Origin: Streptomyces albidoflavus
GTDB lineage: Bacteria; Actinomycetota; Actinomycetes; Streptomycetales; Streptomycetaceae
DNA length: 64,000 bases
NCBI RefSeq assembly: GCF_000719955.1
Contig: NZ_JOII01000018.1
Span: 58,506-122,505 of the forward strand
Direction of reading: 5' to 3'
Of this stretch, positions 41,644 through 49,846 are shown piece by piece. The number at the start of each line of letters is the position of its first letter. Position 1 is the first letter of the stretch. The notes under the pieces are model-generated. The model saw only the letters and a program-made list of their open reading frames with translations. It was not told where the DNA came from and ran no database searches. Both the position numbers and the translations under genes were made by a program.

Positions 41644-42987
41644 TCAGTGCGGGGGAGCGGCGGCCGCGGGGTCCGCCCTGCCGCTCCCCGGGCCGTCCCC
41701 TCCGCCGGCCGGGGGCGCGTCCGGTCTCCCGGGCTTCTGCGCGTCCTCGGGGTCCCCGGCCGCCGTCTCGTACGCGGGGACCGCGCGGGCCGACGGGGCG
41801 AAGGTCACCACGGCGGCCGAGACCGCGAGCACCGCGCCGATCGCGGTGAAGGCACCGGCCGGGCCGAGGGCACCGAGCAGCGCGCCGCCCGCCAGCGGCC
41901 CGAACGGCTGCACCAGCGAGGAGAGGAACCCGGCCGAACTCTGCACCCGGCCCACCCGGTCGTCCGGGGTCACCACCAGCAGCGTCGAGAGGAAGCCGAT
42001 GCTGGCGACCGTGGAGAGGAACATGCAGGCCATCACCAGCAACCCGGCCACCAGGGGCACCCGTACCACCGCCAGCGCGCCCGCCGTCGCCACGCAGAGC
42101 CAGCAGGTGGCGGGGACCAGCAGCGCGGTACGCCGCTCCGTCCGGAGCCGGGGTGCCAGCAGGGCCCCCGCGAGCGCGCCCGCCGAGGTGCAGGCCACGA
42201 CCAGGCCGCCGCCCACTCCCGACCGGCCGCCGTCGGAGAAGACCGACAGGGCGGTGAAGCTCATCGCCCCGAAGCCGAAGTTCATCCCGAGACCGAAGAC
42301 CAGCAGCACCGTCCGCAGGTAGGGCAGCTGCCAGAGGAAGGCCAGACCGGCCGTCAGCTCGCGGCGGCTGAAGGCGCGCCCGGGGCGGGCCGCCGGGCGT
42401 GAGCGGGTGCGGACCAGGGCGACGCACAGGGTGGAGAGCGCCAGACCGACCGCCTCCGCGAGGAACGGCAGCACGGGATGGACGCCGAACAGCGCCCCGC
42501 CGATCAGCGGGCCCACCAGCCGGGCGGTGGCGGTACGCGCCTGGAGCCGGGCCGTCGCCGTCCCCATCTGGTCCTTCGGCACGACGGCGCGCATCAGCCC
42601 GAACGCGGCGGGGCCGTAGAGACTGGTGATCACCGCGCCGGCCGCCGCGACCAGCAGGACCAGGGCGAGCGGGGCGTGCCCGTTCCACACCGCGACGACC
42701 AGCGCCGTCACCACGGTGAGGCTGCCGAGGTCGCAGAGCCGCATCAGCCGGCGCCGCTCCACCCGGTCCGCGACCACGCCGCCCGGCAACATCGTCACCA
42801 GCAGCGAGGCGATGGAGACCGTCCCGATGGCGCCCGCCTGCACGGCCGAACCGGTCTCGCGCAGGACGAGCAACGGCAGGGCGAGCGCCGTCATCTGGGT
42901 GCCGATCACGGCGAAGAGGCCGCTCAGCCAGAGCAGCCGGAAGTCTCGGTTGGCGCGCAGCGCGACCGCGCGCTCGGGCTCGGGCAT
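41644..42987 (-). CDS. MFS transporter of the class III lanthipeptide operon
   Basis: A 447-residue major facilitator protein with about 12 membrane segments, starting MPEPERAVALRANRDFRLLW, the usual N-terminus of MFS drug exporters. The C-terminal 45 residues are a proline/glycine/alanine-rich cytoplasmic tail. The ATG at 42987 has GGGAG seven bases upstream; an extension to 43074 has no coding character. Located between the precursor gene and lanKC, it is the likely exporter, although class III clusters such as ram/amf more often use ABC transporters (RamAB). No leader protease is encoded in this unit; the S8 protease at 48971 is a possible candidate. Confidence 0.87.
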   Translation of the reverse strand: MPEPERAVALRANRDFRLLWLSGLFAVIGTQMTALALPLLVLRETGSAVQAGAIGTVSIASLLVTMLPGGVVADRVERRRLMRLCDLGSLTVVTALVVAVWNGHAPLALVLLVAAAGAVITSLYGPAAFGLMRAVVPKDQMGTATARLQARTATARLVGPLIGGALFGVHPVLPFLAEAVGLALSTLCVALVRTRSRPAARPGRAFSRRELTAGLAFLWQLPYLRTVLLVFGLGMNFGFGAMSFTALSVFSDGGRSGVGGGLVVACTSAGALAGALLAPRLRTERRTALLVPATCWLCVATAGALAVVRVPLVAGLLVMACMFLSTVASIGFLSTLLVVTPDDRVGRVQSSAGFLSSLVQPFGPLAGGALLGALGPAGAFTAIGAVLAVSAAVVTFAPSARAVPAYETAAGDPEDAQKPGRPDAPPAGGGDGPGSGRADPAAAAPPH

Positions 42988-43122
42988 GGGACGGCTCCCG
43001 TGGGGTCGGGTCAGGTCAGGAGGTGGCCGCGAGGGCGCACAGGGAACGCGGCAAAGGCCCCGGGGAGGGGCCATGACGTCCGGTGGGGCGGTCTCCGTGG
43101 GTACGGAGCCGCCCCTCCGGCC

Positions 43123-43155
43123 GGCCGGGCGCCACGCGGTGGCGGGCGCCCGGCC
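43123..43155 (-). terminator. Hairpin after the class III precursor gene
   Basis: An 11-bp perfect stem: GGCCGGGCGCC at 43123-43133 pairs with 43145-43155, 11-base loop, starting 7 bp past the precursor stop. A second imperfect hairpin (GGGGCGG...CCGCCCC) follows at about 43085-43115. Partial termination here would leave the precursor mRNA more abundant than the exporter-lanKC mRNA. Confidence 0.6.
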
Positions 43156-43161
43156 CGGACG

Positions 43162-43329
43162 TCACTTCTGGTTCTCGACCACGCTGAGGACGCTGATGCA
43201 GTTGCCGTCGGCGATGTGCTCCTGGTCCACCGAGGTGGTGCCCTGCAGGTCCAGGACCGACGCGCTGTGCGCCTCGACCTCGGGGGCCTCGACGGTCTCG
43301 GGGGTCTCCGGGCTGGTGTTCTCGGACAT
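43162..43329 (-). CDS. lanA: Class III lanthipeptide precursor
   Basis: A 55-residue acidic peptide. Residues 1-24 are Glu/Pro/Thr-rich. VLDLQ at 25-29 is the conserved leader motif recognised by class III synthetases (I/L-x-x-LQ in RamS and LabA). The remainder is GTTSVDQEHIADG followed by NCISVLSVVENQK, with a single Cys44. SapB and labyrinthopeptin cores use S-x2-S-x3-C. Here both close serines (Ser46, Ser49) lie after the cysteine, and Thr31, Thr32 and Ser33 lie 11 or more residues before it, so a normal labionin cannot form. ATG at 43329 with GGAG five to six bases upstream. First gene of the exporter-LanKC unit. Confidence 0.85.
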   Translation of the reverse strand: MSENTSPETPETVEAPEVEAHSASVLDLQGTTSVDQEHIADGNCISVLSVVENQK

Positions 43330-43697
43330 GGTGGTCTCCGTCCACTCGTGGGGTGTCGCGTCGGATGCGCCGGCGATCGGGAACCGCCTCACCGGCTTCG
43401 GCGTGCCGTCGGCCTGCCGATGACCAGAACGTTAGGAAGCCCGTCCCGGCTAACGCCTCGCCGCCGGTATGGCATCGCTTAACCCCCAGCCCGCGGGGGC
43501 TTCCCCCTCCCCGCCGGAACCCCGGACGCCTCCCCGGCCCGGCCTCCTCGCGCCCCGGGCCTGGGCCCATACCGTTCGCCAACCGCTTCCGGACCGTTCG
43601 CCAACCCCGGCGCGTGAAGCTCCTGCGGTACGGGTGACGCCCGCGCGGCCCGCCGTGCGGACCTGGCCCGCCGCGCGGGCGGCGGAAGGAGCGACGT
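43330..43697. promoter_or_regulatory. Divergent region between class III precursor and radical SAM operon
   Basis: 368 bp. It contains an inverted repeat GTTAG (43431-43435)...CTAAC (43450-43454), close enough to the precursor gene to serve its promoter, and the exact direct repeat at 43571-43606, near the radical SAM operon. No gene is visible; the frames crossing it are shadows. Confidence 0.5.
43571..43606 (+). promoter_or_regulatory. Direct repeat with 22-bp period, SARP-operator-like
   Basis: ACCGTTCGCCAACC occurs exactly twice, at 43571-43584 and 43593-43606, separated by GCTTCCGG. The 22-bp period puts the copies two helical turns apart on one DNA face, the geometry SARP proteins use (direct repeats spaced by 11 or 22 bp). 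The second copy ends 91 bp before the radical SAM start, and a SARP gene lies at 37205-39007. Confidence 0.55.
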
Positions 43698-44795
43698 ATG
43701 CGACTCGCGGAGATCATCGGCCTGCGGCCCGAACCGGCGGCCGGCGTGCTCGTCACGCTCACCCGCCGCTGCCCGCTGAGCTGCGCCCACTGCTCCACCG
43801 GCTCGGGCCCGGACACCGACGAGCGGCCCGCCCCCGGCGACCTGCGGCGTCTCGTCGCCTCGTTCACCCCCCGGGACCGCCCGGACGTGATGATGCTGAC
43901 CGGCGGCGAACCCCTGCTCATGCCCGGCCTGGTGCGCGAACTCGCCCTCTCGGCCAAGGAGAAGGGGACGCGCACCGCCGTCCTCAGCGGCATGTTCTTC
44001 GCCCGCGCCCGGAGCGTCCCGAGGGCCGTGCTGCGCGCCGCCGAAGCCGTCGACCACTTCTCCGCCAGCCTGGACCTCCACCACGAACGCGAAGTGCCCC
44101 GCGCGGCCGTCTTCGCCGCGCTGCGCGCCCTGAGCACCACCGGTACGCGCGTCAGCCTCCACCTGACGGGCACCGGACCCGACGACCCCTACCTGGCCGA
44201 GGCCACCGCCGCCGTCGAGCACGAGTTCGGCGGCACCCTGCCCGTCCTGGTCAACGAGATCAGGGCCTTCGGCCGCGCCGCGACCTGGGCCCGCCCGGCA
44301 CGCGCCGTCGGCGGGGACGACGCGGCCGCCCCCGCGCCCTGCGCGATGGCCGCCTGGCCGGTGGTCGCCTTCGACGGGACCGTGCTGGCCTGCTGCAACC
44401 AGCACACCGTCGACCGCCGTCCCGTACCGCCGCACCTGCGCCTCGGCCACATCGCCGAGGACGGCTGGGGCACGGTCCGCGCCCGCGCCCTCGACTCACC
44501 CCTGCTGCGGGCGGTCCGCACCGTCGGCCCCCTCCACCTTGCGACAGGCCACGCCCCGGACGCGCCCCCGGCCGCCTCCTACTGCGACGCCTGCCGCGGG
44601 CTCTCCGCGCTTCCCGGTGCCGTCGCCGCCGCCGAACGGACCGCGTCCGGGGCGGCCGGCGCCCTCCTGGACCTCACCGTCGGCCGGGCCCGGCGCGCCC
44701 ACGGCCCCACCGCTCTGGTCCGCGCCCACGGCTGCGCCCCGTACGCCGCCTGGGTGGAGCGGCCCGAGCCCGGCGAAGCGGAGGCCCTCCGGTGA
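43698..44795 (+). CDS. Radical SAM protein, peptide-modifying type
   Basis: A 365-residue radical S-adenosylmethionine enzyme. The cluster motif CPLSCAHC gives Cys25, Cys29 and Cys32 of CxxxCxxC; MMLTGGEPLL follows near residue 73. A C-terminal cysteine set (CAMAAWPVVAFDG, CCNQHT near 225-240, YCDAC near 295) resembles a SPASM/twitch domain carrying extra Fe-S clusters, typical of enzymes that modify ribosomal peptides. GGAAGGAG precedes the ATG. Its stop overlaps the next start (GTGA), and the gene after that also overlaps (ATGA), so radical SAM, iron protein and 68-residue peptide are translationally coupled. The expected role is carbon-centred modification of that peptide; the linkage formed cannot be read. 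Confidence 0.87.
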   Translation: MRLAEIIGLRPEPAAGVLVTLTRRCPLSCAHCSTGSGPDTDERPAPGDLRRLVASFTPRDRPDVMMLTGGEPLLMPGLVRELALSAKEKGTRTAVLSGMFFARARSVPRAVLRAAEAVDHFSASLDLHHEREVPRAAVFAALRALSTTGTRVSLHLTGTGPDDPYLAEATAAVEHEFGGTLPVLVNEIRAFGRAATWARPARAVGGDDAAAPAPCAMAAWPVVAFDGTVLACCNQHTVDRRPVPPHLRLGHIAEDGWGTVRARALDSPLLRAVRTVGPLHLATGHAPDAPPAASYCDACRGLSALPGAVAAAERTASGAAGALLDLTVGRARRAHGPTALVRAHGCAPYAAWVERPEPGEAEALR

Positions 44796-45526
44796 ACACC
44801 AGCTCGGCCTCGGGCCGCCTGCGGGCCATACTCTCGCTCGTCGAGGCGGGGCCGCACGGCGCCACCGCCGCCCTGTGGCGGGCCGACCGCCCACGGGAGC
44901 GCTACCTCGCCTACCTCGTGACGATGCACCAGGTGATCAGGGCCTCCGTGCCGCTGATGGAACGGGCCGCCGACCTCGCGGACCGGGCCGCACCGTGTGG
45001 CGCCGACCCGCTCGCCGCCCCCCTCGCCCGGTACCTGCGCGCCCACGTCCTGGAGGAGGCCGGCCACGACGCCTGGCTGCTGGAGGACCTGGCCGCCGCC
45101 GGGGTGGACACGCGGGCCGTGACCTTGGCCGTCCCCCCGCCCGACGTCGCCGCGCTCACCGGCGCCCAGTACTACTGGGCCGAGCACCACCACCCGCTGG
45201 CCCTCGTCGGCTACATCGCCGTCCTGGAGGGACACGCGCCCGCCGCTCGGCTCGGCGCCGCGCTGGCCCGGCGCACCCGCCTGCCCGAGGCGGCCTTCCG
45301 TACGGTCCAGGCCCACGCGCAACTCGACGCGGGCCACGTCGACGACGTGTACGCCCTGCTCGACTCCCTGCCGCTGACCGGACGGGACGAGGCGCTCCTC
45401 GCCGTCAGCGCCCTGCACACCGTGGACGCGCTCACCCGTATCTTCGTCCGGCTCGGGCGCCGCGCACCGGCCGCCGTGCCGCTGCGGGAGACCGGACGGC
45501 CCACACCGACGGGAGGTCCCGGATGA
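44792..45526 (+). CDS. Haem-oxygenase-like iron-containing redox enzyme
   Basis: All-helical protein of 244 residues of the TenA/PqqC/haem-oxygenase-like fold, probably the non-haem diiron (HDO) subgroup. Candidate ligands are seen in RAHVLEEAGHDAW (Glu-x3-His, about residues 85-97), YYWAEHHHP (about 129-137), YIAVLEGHAP (about 143-150) and QLDAGHVDDVY (Asp-x2-His, about 178-188). GTG start overlaps the radical SAM stop by 4 bp. Known HDO enzymes oxidise amino acids or fatty acids; inside this operon the likely substrate is the radical-SAM-modified peptide or an amino acid derived from it. A purely structural, PqqC-like role cannot be excluded. Confidence 0.75.
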   Translation: MNTSSASGRLRAILSLVEAGPHGATAALWRADRPRERYLAYLVTMHQVIRASVPLMERAADLADRAAPCGADPLAAPLARYLRAHVLEEAGHDAWLLEDLAAAGVDTRAVTLAVPPPDVAALTGAQYYWAEHHHPLALVGYIAVLEGHAPAARLGAALARRTRLPEAAFRTVQAHAQLDAGHVDDVYALLDSLPLTGRDEALLAVSALHTVDALTRIFVRLGRRAPAAVPLRETGRPTPTGGPG

Positions 45527-45729
45527 CACCACCCCAGCGACCCGATCTGCTGACCCGGCTGCACGAGGCAGGGTTCGCGGTCGACCTGCTCACCGAGGAA
45601 CAACGCGAGGTCCTGACCGGCCTGGAGCCGGACGAACTCGCCGTCCTGCTCGACATCAAGGGACGGCTCGACGCCGTCGGCCCGGAGGTGCAGGCGCACG
45701 GCGAGATCGCGGGCGGCGCCCTGTTCTGA
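45523..45729 (+). CDS. Putative RiPP precursor peptide ending GGALF
   Basis: A 68-residue acidic peptide with no cysteine. The start MTPPQRPDLLTRLHEAGFAV is followed by a helical region (TEEQREVLTGLEPDELAVLL, then DIKGRLDAVGPEVQAHG) and the tail EIAGGALF. GGGAGG lies before the ATG, which overlaps the iron-protein stop (ATGA). Its size, the coupling to a radical SAM gene and the Gly-rich aromatic C-terminus suggest the substrate of the system, with a GG site before ALF. From memory only, similar actinobacterial peptides are called 'aroma-sacti cluster' proteins in public annotation; this was not checked. Alternative: a small accessory recognition protein. Without cysteine it cannot form sactionine bonds, so any crosslink must use other residues. 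Confidence 0.65.
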   Translation: MTPPQRPDLLTRLHEAGFAVDLLTEEQREVLTGLEPDELAVLLDIKGRLDAVGPEVQAHGEIAGGALF

Positions 45730-45820
45730 CGCCCGTCGGTCCCGGCCCGCACCCGTGGGCCGGGACCGGTGCGCCGACGCCGCCCGCCCGACACCGTCCT
45801 GCCAGGAAGGACCCCGAGAG

Positions 45821-48800
45821 ATGACCTGCTCCGCGTGCCACCGGGCGCTCCCCGCGGACGCCCGGTTCTGCCCGGCCTGCGGGACGCCCGCCGCCCCCGG
45901 CGCCGAACGGCCCGTGCCGGCCGCCGCCCCCGTCCTGCCGCTGCCCGAGGACAAGCGCAAGCCGGTGACCGTGCTCTTCTGCGACATGGTCGGCTCCACC
46001 GCGCTCTCCGGCGCCCTCGACCCGGAGACGCTGCGCACCGTCACCCTGCGCTGGTTCGGGCTGATGAGCGCGGAGATCGAGGCGCGTGGCGGGACACCGG
46101 AGAAGTTCATCGGCGACGCCGTCATGGCGGTCTTCGGCGTCCCGCACGTCCACGAGGACGACGCCCGCCGGGCGCTCGCCGCCGCCCTCGGCATCCGCGA
46201 GGCGCTGGAACGCTTCAACGCCGAACTGGAGCAGAGCCTCGGCCTGCGCATCGGTATCCGGATCGGCGTCAACACCGGGCAGGTGGTGGCCGGTTCCGAC
46301 GCCACCGCCCGGCAGGCGCTGGTCTCCGGCGAGACGGTCAACGTGGCCGCCCGGCTGGAGCAGAACGCCGGCCCGGGGGAGATCCTGATCGGCCCGCAGA
46401 CGCTGAGCGCCGCCGGCCCCACCGTCTCCGTCGAGGAGGCCGGCCTCCTCGCCCTCAAGGGCAAGGCCGACCGCGTCCCCGCCTACCGGCTCCTCGCCCT
46501 CGGCGCCGACGACCCCGAACTGCTGCGCCGCTTCGACGTCGCCTTCGTCGGACGCCGCGCCGAACTCGCCCGCCTGGCCGAGGAGGCACAGGCCGCCCGC
46601 CTCGGCGCCCGGCTGCTCCACCTGGCGGGCGAGGCGGGCACCGGCAAGACCCGGCTGGTACGGGAGTGGCGCGGCCGCGCCGACGGCTCCGGCCGCCCCG
46701 TGCACGGCGCCGGACGCTGCCGCGACTACGGCGACCACGGCTCTCTCGCCCCCCTCGCCGAAGCGGTGCGCACGGTCCTCGCGGAGGCACCGCTGTCCGC
46801 CGACGGCCCCCAGGACGATGCCGCCCTCGGCGTCCTGGCCGCCGGACTGCTCGACGACGGCACGCCCAACGTCCCCCTGGAGGAGATGTGCGCGGCCCTC
46901 GCCGCGGTCCTCGCCCGCGCCGCCCGCACCTGCCGCCCGGTCCTCCTGCTCGACGACTGGCACTGGGCCCCGCCACTGCTGGTACGCGCCGTCGAACTCC
47001 TCCACTCCCGGCTCGCGAAGGCGCCGGTCCTGATCGTCTGCGTCGGCCGCCCCGGTGGCGCCGCCCCGCCCGCCGCCGCGATCCCGCTGCGCCTGGAAGG
47101 GCTGGACCGCGAGGAGTCGGCCCGCCTCGCCGCCGAGCTGACCGGGGCACCGGACGCTCCGGTCGCCGCCCGGCTGCTCGACCGGGCCGAGGGGAACCCG
47201 CTCTACCTGGAGCAACTCCTGCTGCCCGCCGACGACAGCACCCCGGCGCTCCCCGGCGACGAGCTGCCCCCGACCCTCCAGGCCCTCCTCGGCGCCCGGA
47301 TAGGCGCCCTCAACCCGGCCGAACGCTTCGTCCTCGACATCGCCTGTGTCGTCGGCCGCGAGTTCGACCCCGTCGAACTGGCCCGCCTCGCGGCCACCGC
47401 CCCGGGCGCGACGGCCCCGCCGGACGGCGACGAGCCGCCTACCGTCCTGCCGGTGCTCCAGCGCCTGCGACGCCGCCGCCTGGTCGAACCGGTCGGCACC
47501 GGCCCTCGCGGCCCGTACCGCTTCGCCGGCGGCCTGGTCCAGGAGGTGGCGTACGCCTCGCTCTCCAAGCGGGCCAAGGCGGAACGCCACGAACAGGCGT
47601 CCCGGCTGCCGAGCGTCACCACGGCCGGGGACGCCGCCGTCGGCGGTCACCTGGAGCGCGCCTGCCGGCTCCGGGCCGCGCTCGGCCTCGTCGACGACCG
47701 GACCGCTCTGCTGCGCGCCCGGGCCGCCACCGTACTCGGCAGGGCCGGAGCCCAGGCCGTGGCCCGCTCCGACCTCACCTGGGCCGACAGCCTGCTCGGC
47801 CGCTCCGTCGAACTGGCCGAGCCCGACGCGCTCGGCGCGGTCACGGCCCTGCGCCGCCTCGGCGAGGTACGCGTCGCGCTCGGCCGGACCGAGGAGGGCG
47901 CCGCCCTGCTGCGCCGGGTGATGACGGAGGGCGCGGCCCCGGTCGAGGCCGCCCACGCCCGCCTCGCCCTCGCCGTCCAGGACCCCGGGGCCGCGCTCGC
48001 CTCGGTCGCCCGTGCCGTGCTGCCCGTCTTCGAGGCGGCCGGTGACCGGGTCGGCCAGGCTCGCGCCCGCCTCCGCCTCGGACAGCAGCGCCAGTCCACC
48101 GGACGCCACGAGGAGGCCGACCGCGAACTGGTCCGTGCCCTGGACCAGGCGGTCGCCGCGGGCGCGGAGCCCGAGCGGGCGGCGGCTCTGGGAGCCGTCG
48201 GCGTGTCGTTGTGGCGCGGGCCCGAACCCGTCGCCGCCGCGATCCACCGCTGCCGGGCCCTGCTCACCGCCCACGGCGGTGGCCGGCCCACCGTCGGCGT
48301 CACCCTCAACTGCCCGCTCGCCGTCCTCCTTGCCCTCGACGACCGGCCGGGTGAGGCACACGCCGCCCTCGCCGAGGCGGCCCGGCTCGCCGCCGAGCTG
48401 GCCTACGCCGAGGCCGGTGTCTTCCTGCCGGTCTTCCGGGCCACCGTCACCGCCCTGGCCGGACGGCGCGCCGAGGCCCTGCGGCTGCTCGCCGACGCCG
48501 ACGCCGAGGCGGAACGCCTGGGCGCGGGCGGGATGCGGGTCGCCATCGCGCTGGAGGCCGGACGGCTGCTGCTGGACGAGGGACGCGCCCGCGAGGCGGC
48601 CGAGCGCCTCCTGTCGGCCACCCGGGCCGACGCGCTCGCCCGCGCCGACACCGTCGACCTCGCCGGGCTGCGGGCCCGGCTGGCCGCCGCCGAGGGACGG
48701 GGCGAGGAGGCCCTGGCCGCCGCCGACGAGGCCGTGGCCACCGCCGCGCTCTCCGACTCGCCCCTGCTGCGGGCGACGGCCGCCCTCGACCGTGCCCGCG

Positions 48801-48967
48801 TCCTCGCCTCGCTCGGCGCCCCCGCCCGGGCCGACGCGGAGGCCCGCCGCGCCGAGGAGCACTTCAGCGACAAGGGCCACCTGCCCGGGGTACGGGCCGC
48901 CCGCACCCTGCCGGTCGGCCTCGTGGCGGTCCGGGCCCGTACGACCACGACCGAGAAGGCGAGTTGA
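45821..48967 (+). CDS. Class III nucleotide cyclase fused to ATPase and TPR domains
   Basis: 1048 residues. An N-terminal zinc ribbon (Cys3, Cys6, Cys17, Cys20) is followed by a class III adenylate/guanylate cyclase domain (about 45-230). The metal-binding aspartates are Asp55 (LFCDMVGST) and Asp99 (GDAVMAVFG), the base-selecting Lys95 is in EKFIGD, and the Asn/Arg pair of VNVAARLEQ is present, so the cyclase looks active. A P-loop ATPase comes next (GEAGTGKTRLV near 270, LLLDDWHWAPP near 385), then about 450 residues of helical TPR-like repeats. ATG at 45821 with GGAAGGA upstream; the extension to 45755 is untranslated sequence. 91 bp after the small peptide and 3 bp before the protease. It may sense a ligand and make cAMP. 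Confidence 0.87.
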   Translation: MTCSACHRALPADARFCPACGTPAAPGAERPVPAAAPVLPLPEDKRKPVTVLFCDMVGSTALSGALDPETLRTVTLRWFGLMSAEIEARGGTPEKFIGDAVMAVFGVPHVHEDDARRALAAALGIREALERFNAELEQSLGLRIGIRIGVNTGQVVAGSDATARQALVSGETVNVAARLEQNAGPGEILIGPQTLSAAGPTVSVEEAGLLALKGKADRVPAYRLLALGADDPELLRRFDVAFVGRRAELARLAEEAQAARLGARLLHLAGEAGTGKTRLVREWRGRADGSGRPVHGAGRCRDYGDHGSLAPLAEAVRTVLAEAPLSADGPQDDAALGVLAAGLLDDGTPNVPLEEMCAALAAVLARAARTCRPVLLLDDWHWAPPLLVRAVELLHSRLAKAPVLIVCVGRPGGAAPPAAAIPLRLEGLDREESARLAAELTGAPDAPVAARLLDRAEGNPLYLEQLLLPADDSTPALPGDELPPTLQALLGARIGALNPAERFVLDIACVVGREFDPVELARLAATAPGATAPPDGDEPPTVLPVLQRLRRRRLVEPVGTGPRGPYRFAGGLVQEVAYASLSKRAKAERHEQASRLPSVTTAGDAAVGGHLERACRLRAALGLVDDRTALLRARAATVLGRAGAQAVARSDLTWADSLLGRSVELAEPDALGAVTALRRLGEVRVALGRTEEGAALLRRVMTEGAAPVEAAHARLALAVQDPGAALASVARAVLPVFEAAGDRVGQARARLRLGQQRQSTGRHEEADRELVRALDQAVAAGAEPERAAALGAVGVSLWRGPEPVAAAIHRCRALLTAHGGGRPTVGVTLNCPLAVLLALDDRPGEAHAALAEAARLAAELAYAEAGVFLPVFRATVTALAGRRAEALRLLADADAEAERLGAGGMRVAIALEAGRLLLDEGRAREAAERLLSATRADALARADTVDLAGLRARLAAAEGRGEEALAAADEAVATAALSDSPLLRATAALDRARVLASLGAPARADAEARRAEEHFSDKGHLPGVRAARTLPVGLVAVRARTTTTEKAS

Positions 48968-48970
48968 CCC

Positions 48971-49846
48971 ATGGGGACGACCACCACCGGGGCACCGCCC
49001 GGTACCGCGTTGACCTGGAGCCTGCGCGGCCGGGGCCCCGACGACCTGCCTGTCGTCGCCGACCCCGCCGTGCCGGACGGCCCCGCCGAGGGGGCCGGGC
49101 GCGGCGTGCGGGTCTGCGTCGTCGACTCCGGCGTGGAGCGGGACCATCCGCTGGTCGGGCCGCTCGCCGGCTCCTGGGTGGTCGTCAAGGACGAGGCCAC
49201 GGGCGAGGCGGAGGTGCTGCCCACCACCACCGGGGACACCTGCGGCCACGGCACCGCCTGCGCCGGCATCATCCGCCGCACCGCGCCGGAATGCGAGATC
49301 ACCAGCGTCCGGGTGCTCGGCGAGCGGTTCTCCGGCACCGGGGACGTGCTCCTCGCCGGCTTGCGGTGGGCCGTCGACCAGGAATTCGACCTGATCAACC
49401 TCAGCCTGTCCACCACCCGCACGCGGTTCGCCCACCACCTGCACGAACTGGCCGACCGCGCCTACTTCGCCCGGACGGTGCTCGTCGCCTCCGCCCACAA
49501 CACACCGGTGGAGAGCTTCCCCTGGCGGTTCGCCTCGGTGCTCTCCGTCGGCAGCCACCAGGAGGACGACCCCGTCCACCTCTACAACCCGTCCCCGCCG
49601 GTCGAGTTCTTCGCCCCCGGCCAGAACGTGACCGTGCCCTGGCTGGGCGGCGCCACCATCCGCACCACCGGCAACAGCTTCGCCACCCCGTACATCACCG
49701 GTCTCAGCGCGCGTCTCCTGTCGGCCCGTCCGAGGATGACGCCCTTCCAGCTCAAGAGCGCCCTCTATCTGTCCGCGGCCAACGTGACGCTCGCGCCGCG
49801 GCACCACCTTCCGGCAGGAGAGGCATCCGATGACTCCGAGAACTGA
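48971..49846 (+). CDS. Cytosolic subtilisin-family (S8) serine protease
   Basis: A 291-residue S8 peptidase with intact catalytic residues: Asp52 (CVVDSGV), His93 (CGHGTACAG), Asn177 (oxyanion hole, SAHN) and Ser236 (GNSFATPYITG). There is no signal peptide and no long propeptide, so it acts inside the cell, as expected for a leader peptidase of LanP type. It starts 3 bp after the cyclase gene and overlaps the GAF gene by 17 bp. The most likely substrate is the 68-residue peptide of this operon; the class III precursor upstream, whose operon has no protease, is another candidate. Confidence 0.88.
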   Translation: MGTTTTGAPPGTALTWSLRGRGPDDLPVVADPAVPDGPAEGAGRGVRVCVVDSGVERDHPLVGPLAGSWVVVKDEATGEAEVLPTTTGDTCGHGTACAGIIRRTAPECEITSVRVLGERFSGTGDVLLAGLRWAVDQEFDLINLSLSTTRTRFAHHLHELADRAYFARTVLVASAHNTPVESFPWRFASVLSVGSHQEDDPVHLYNPSPPVEFFAPGQNVTVPWLGGATIRTTGNSFATPYITGLSARLLSARPRMTPFQLKSALYLSAANVTLAPRHHLPAGEASDDSEN

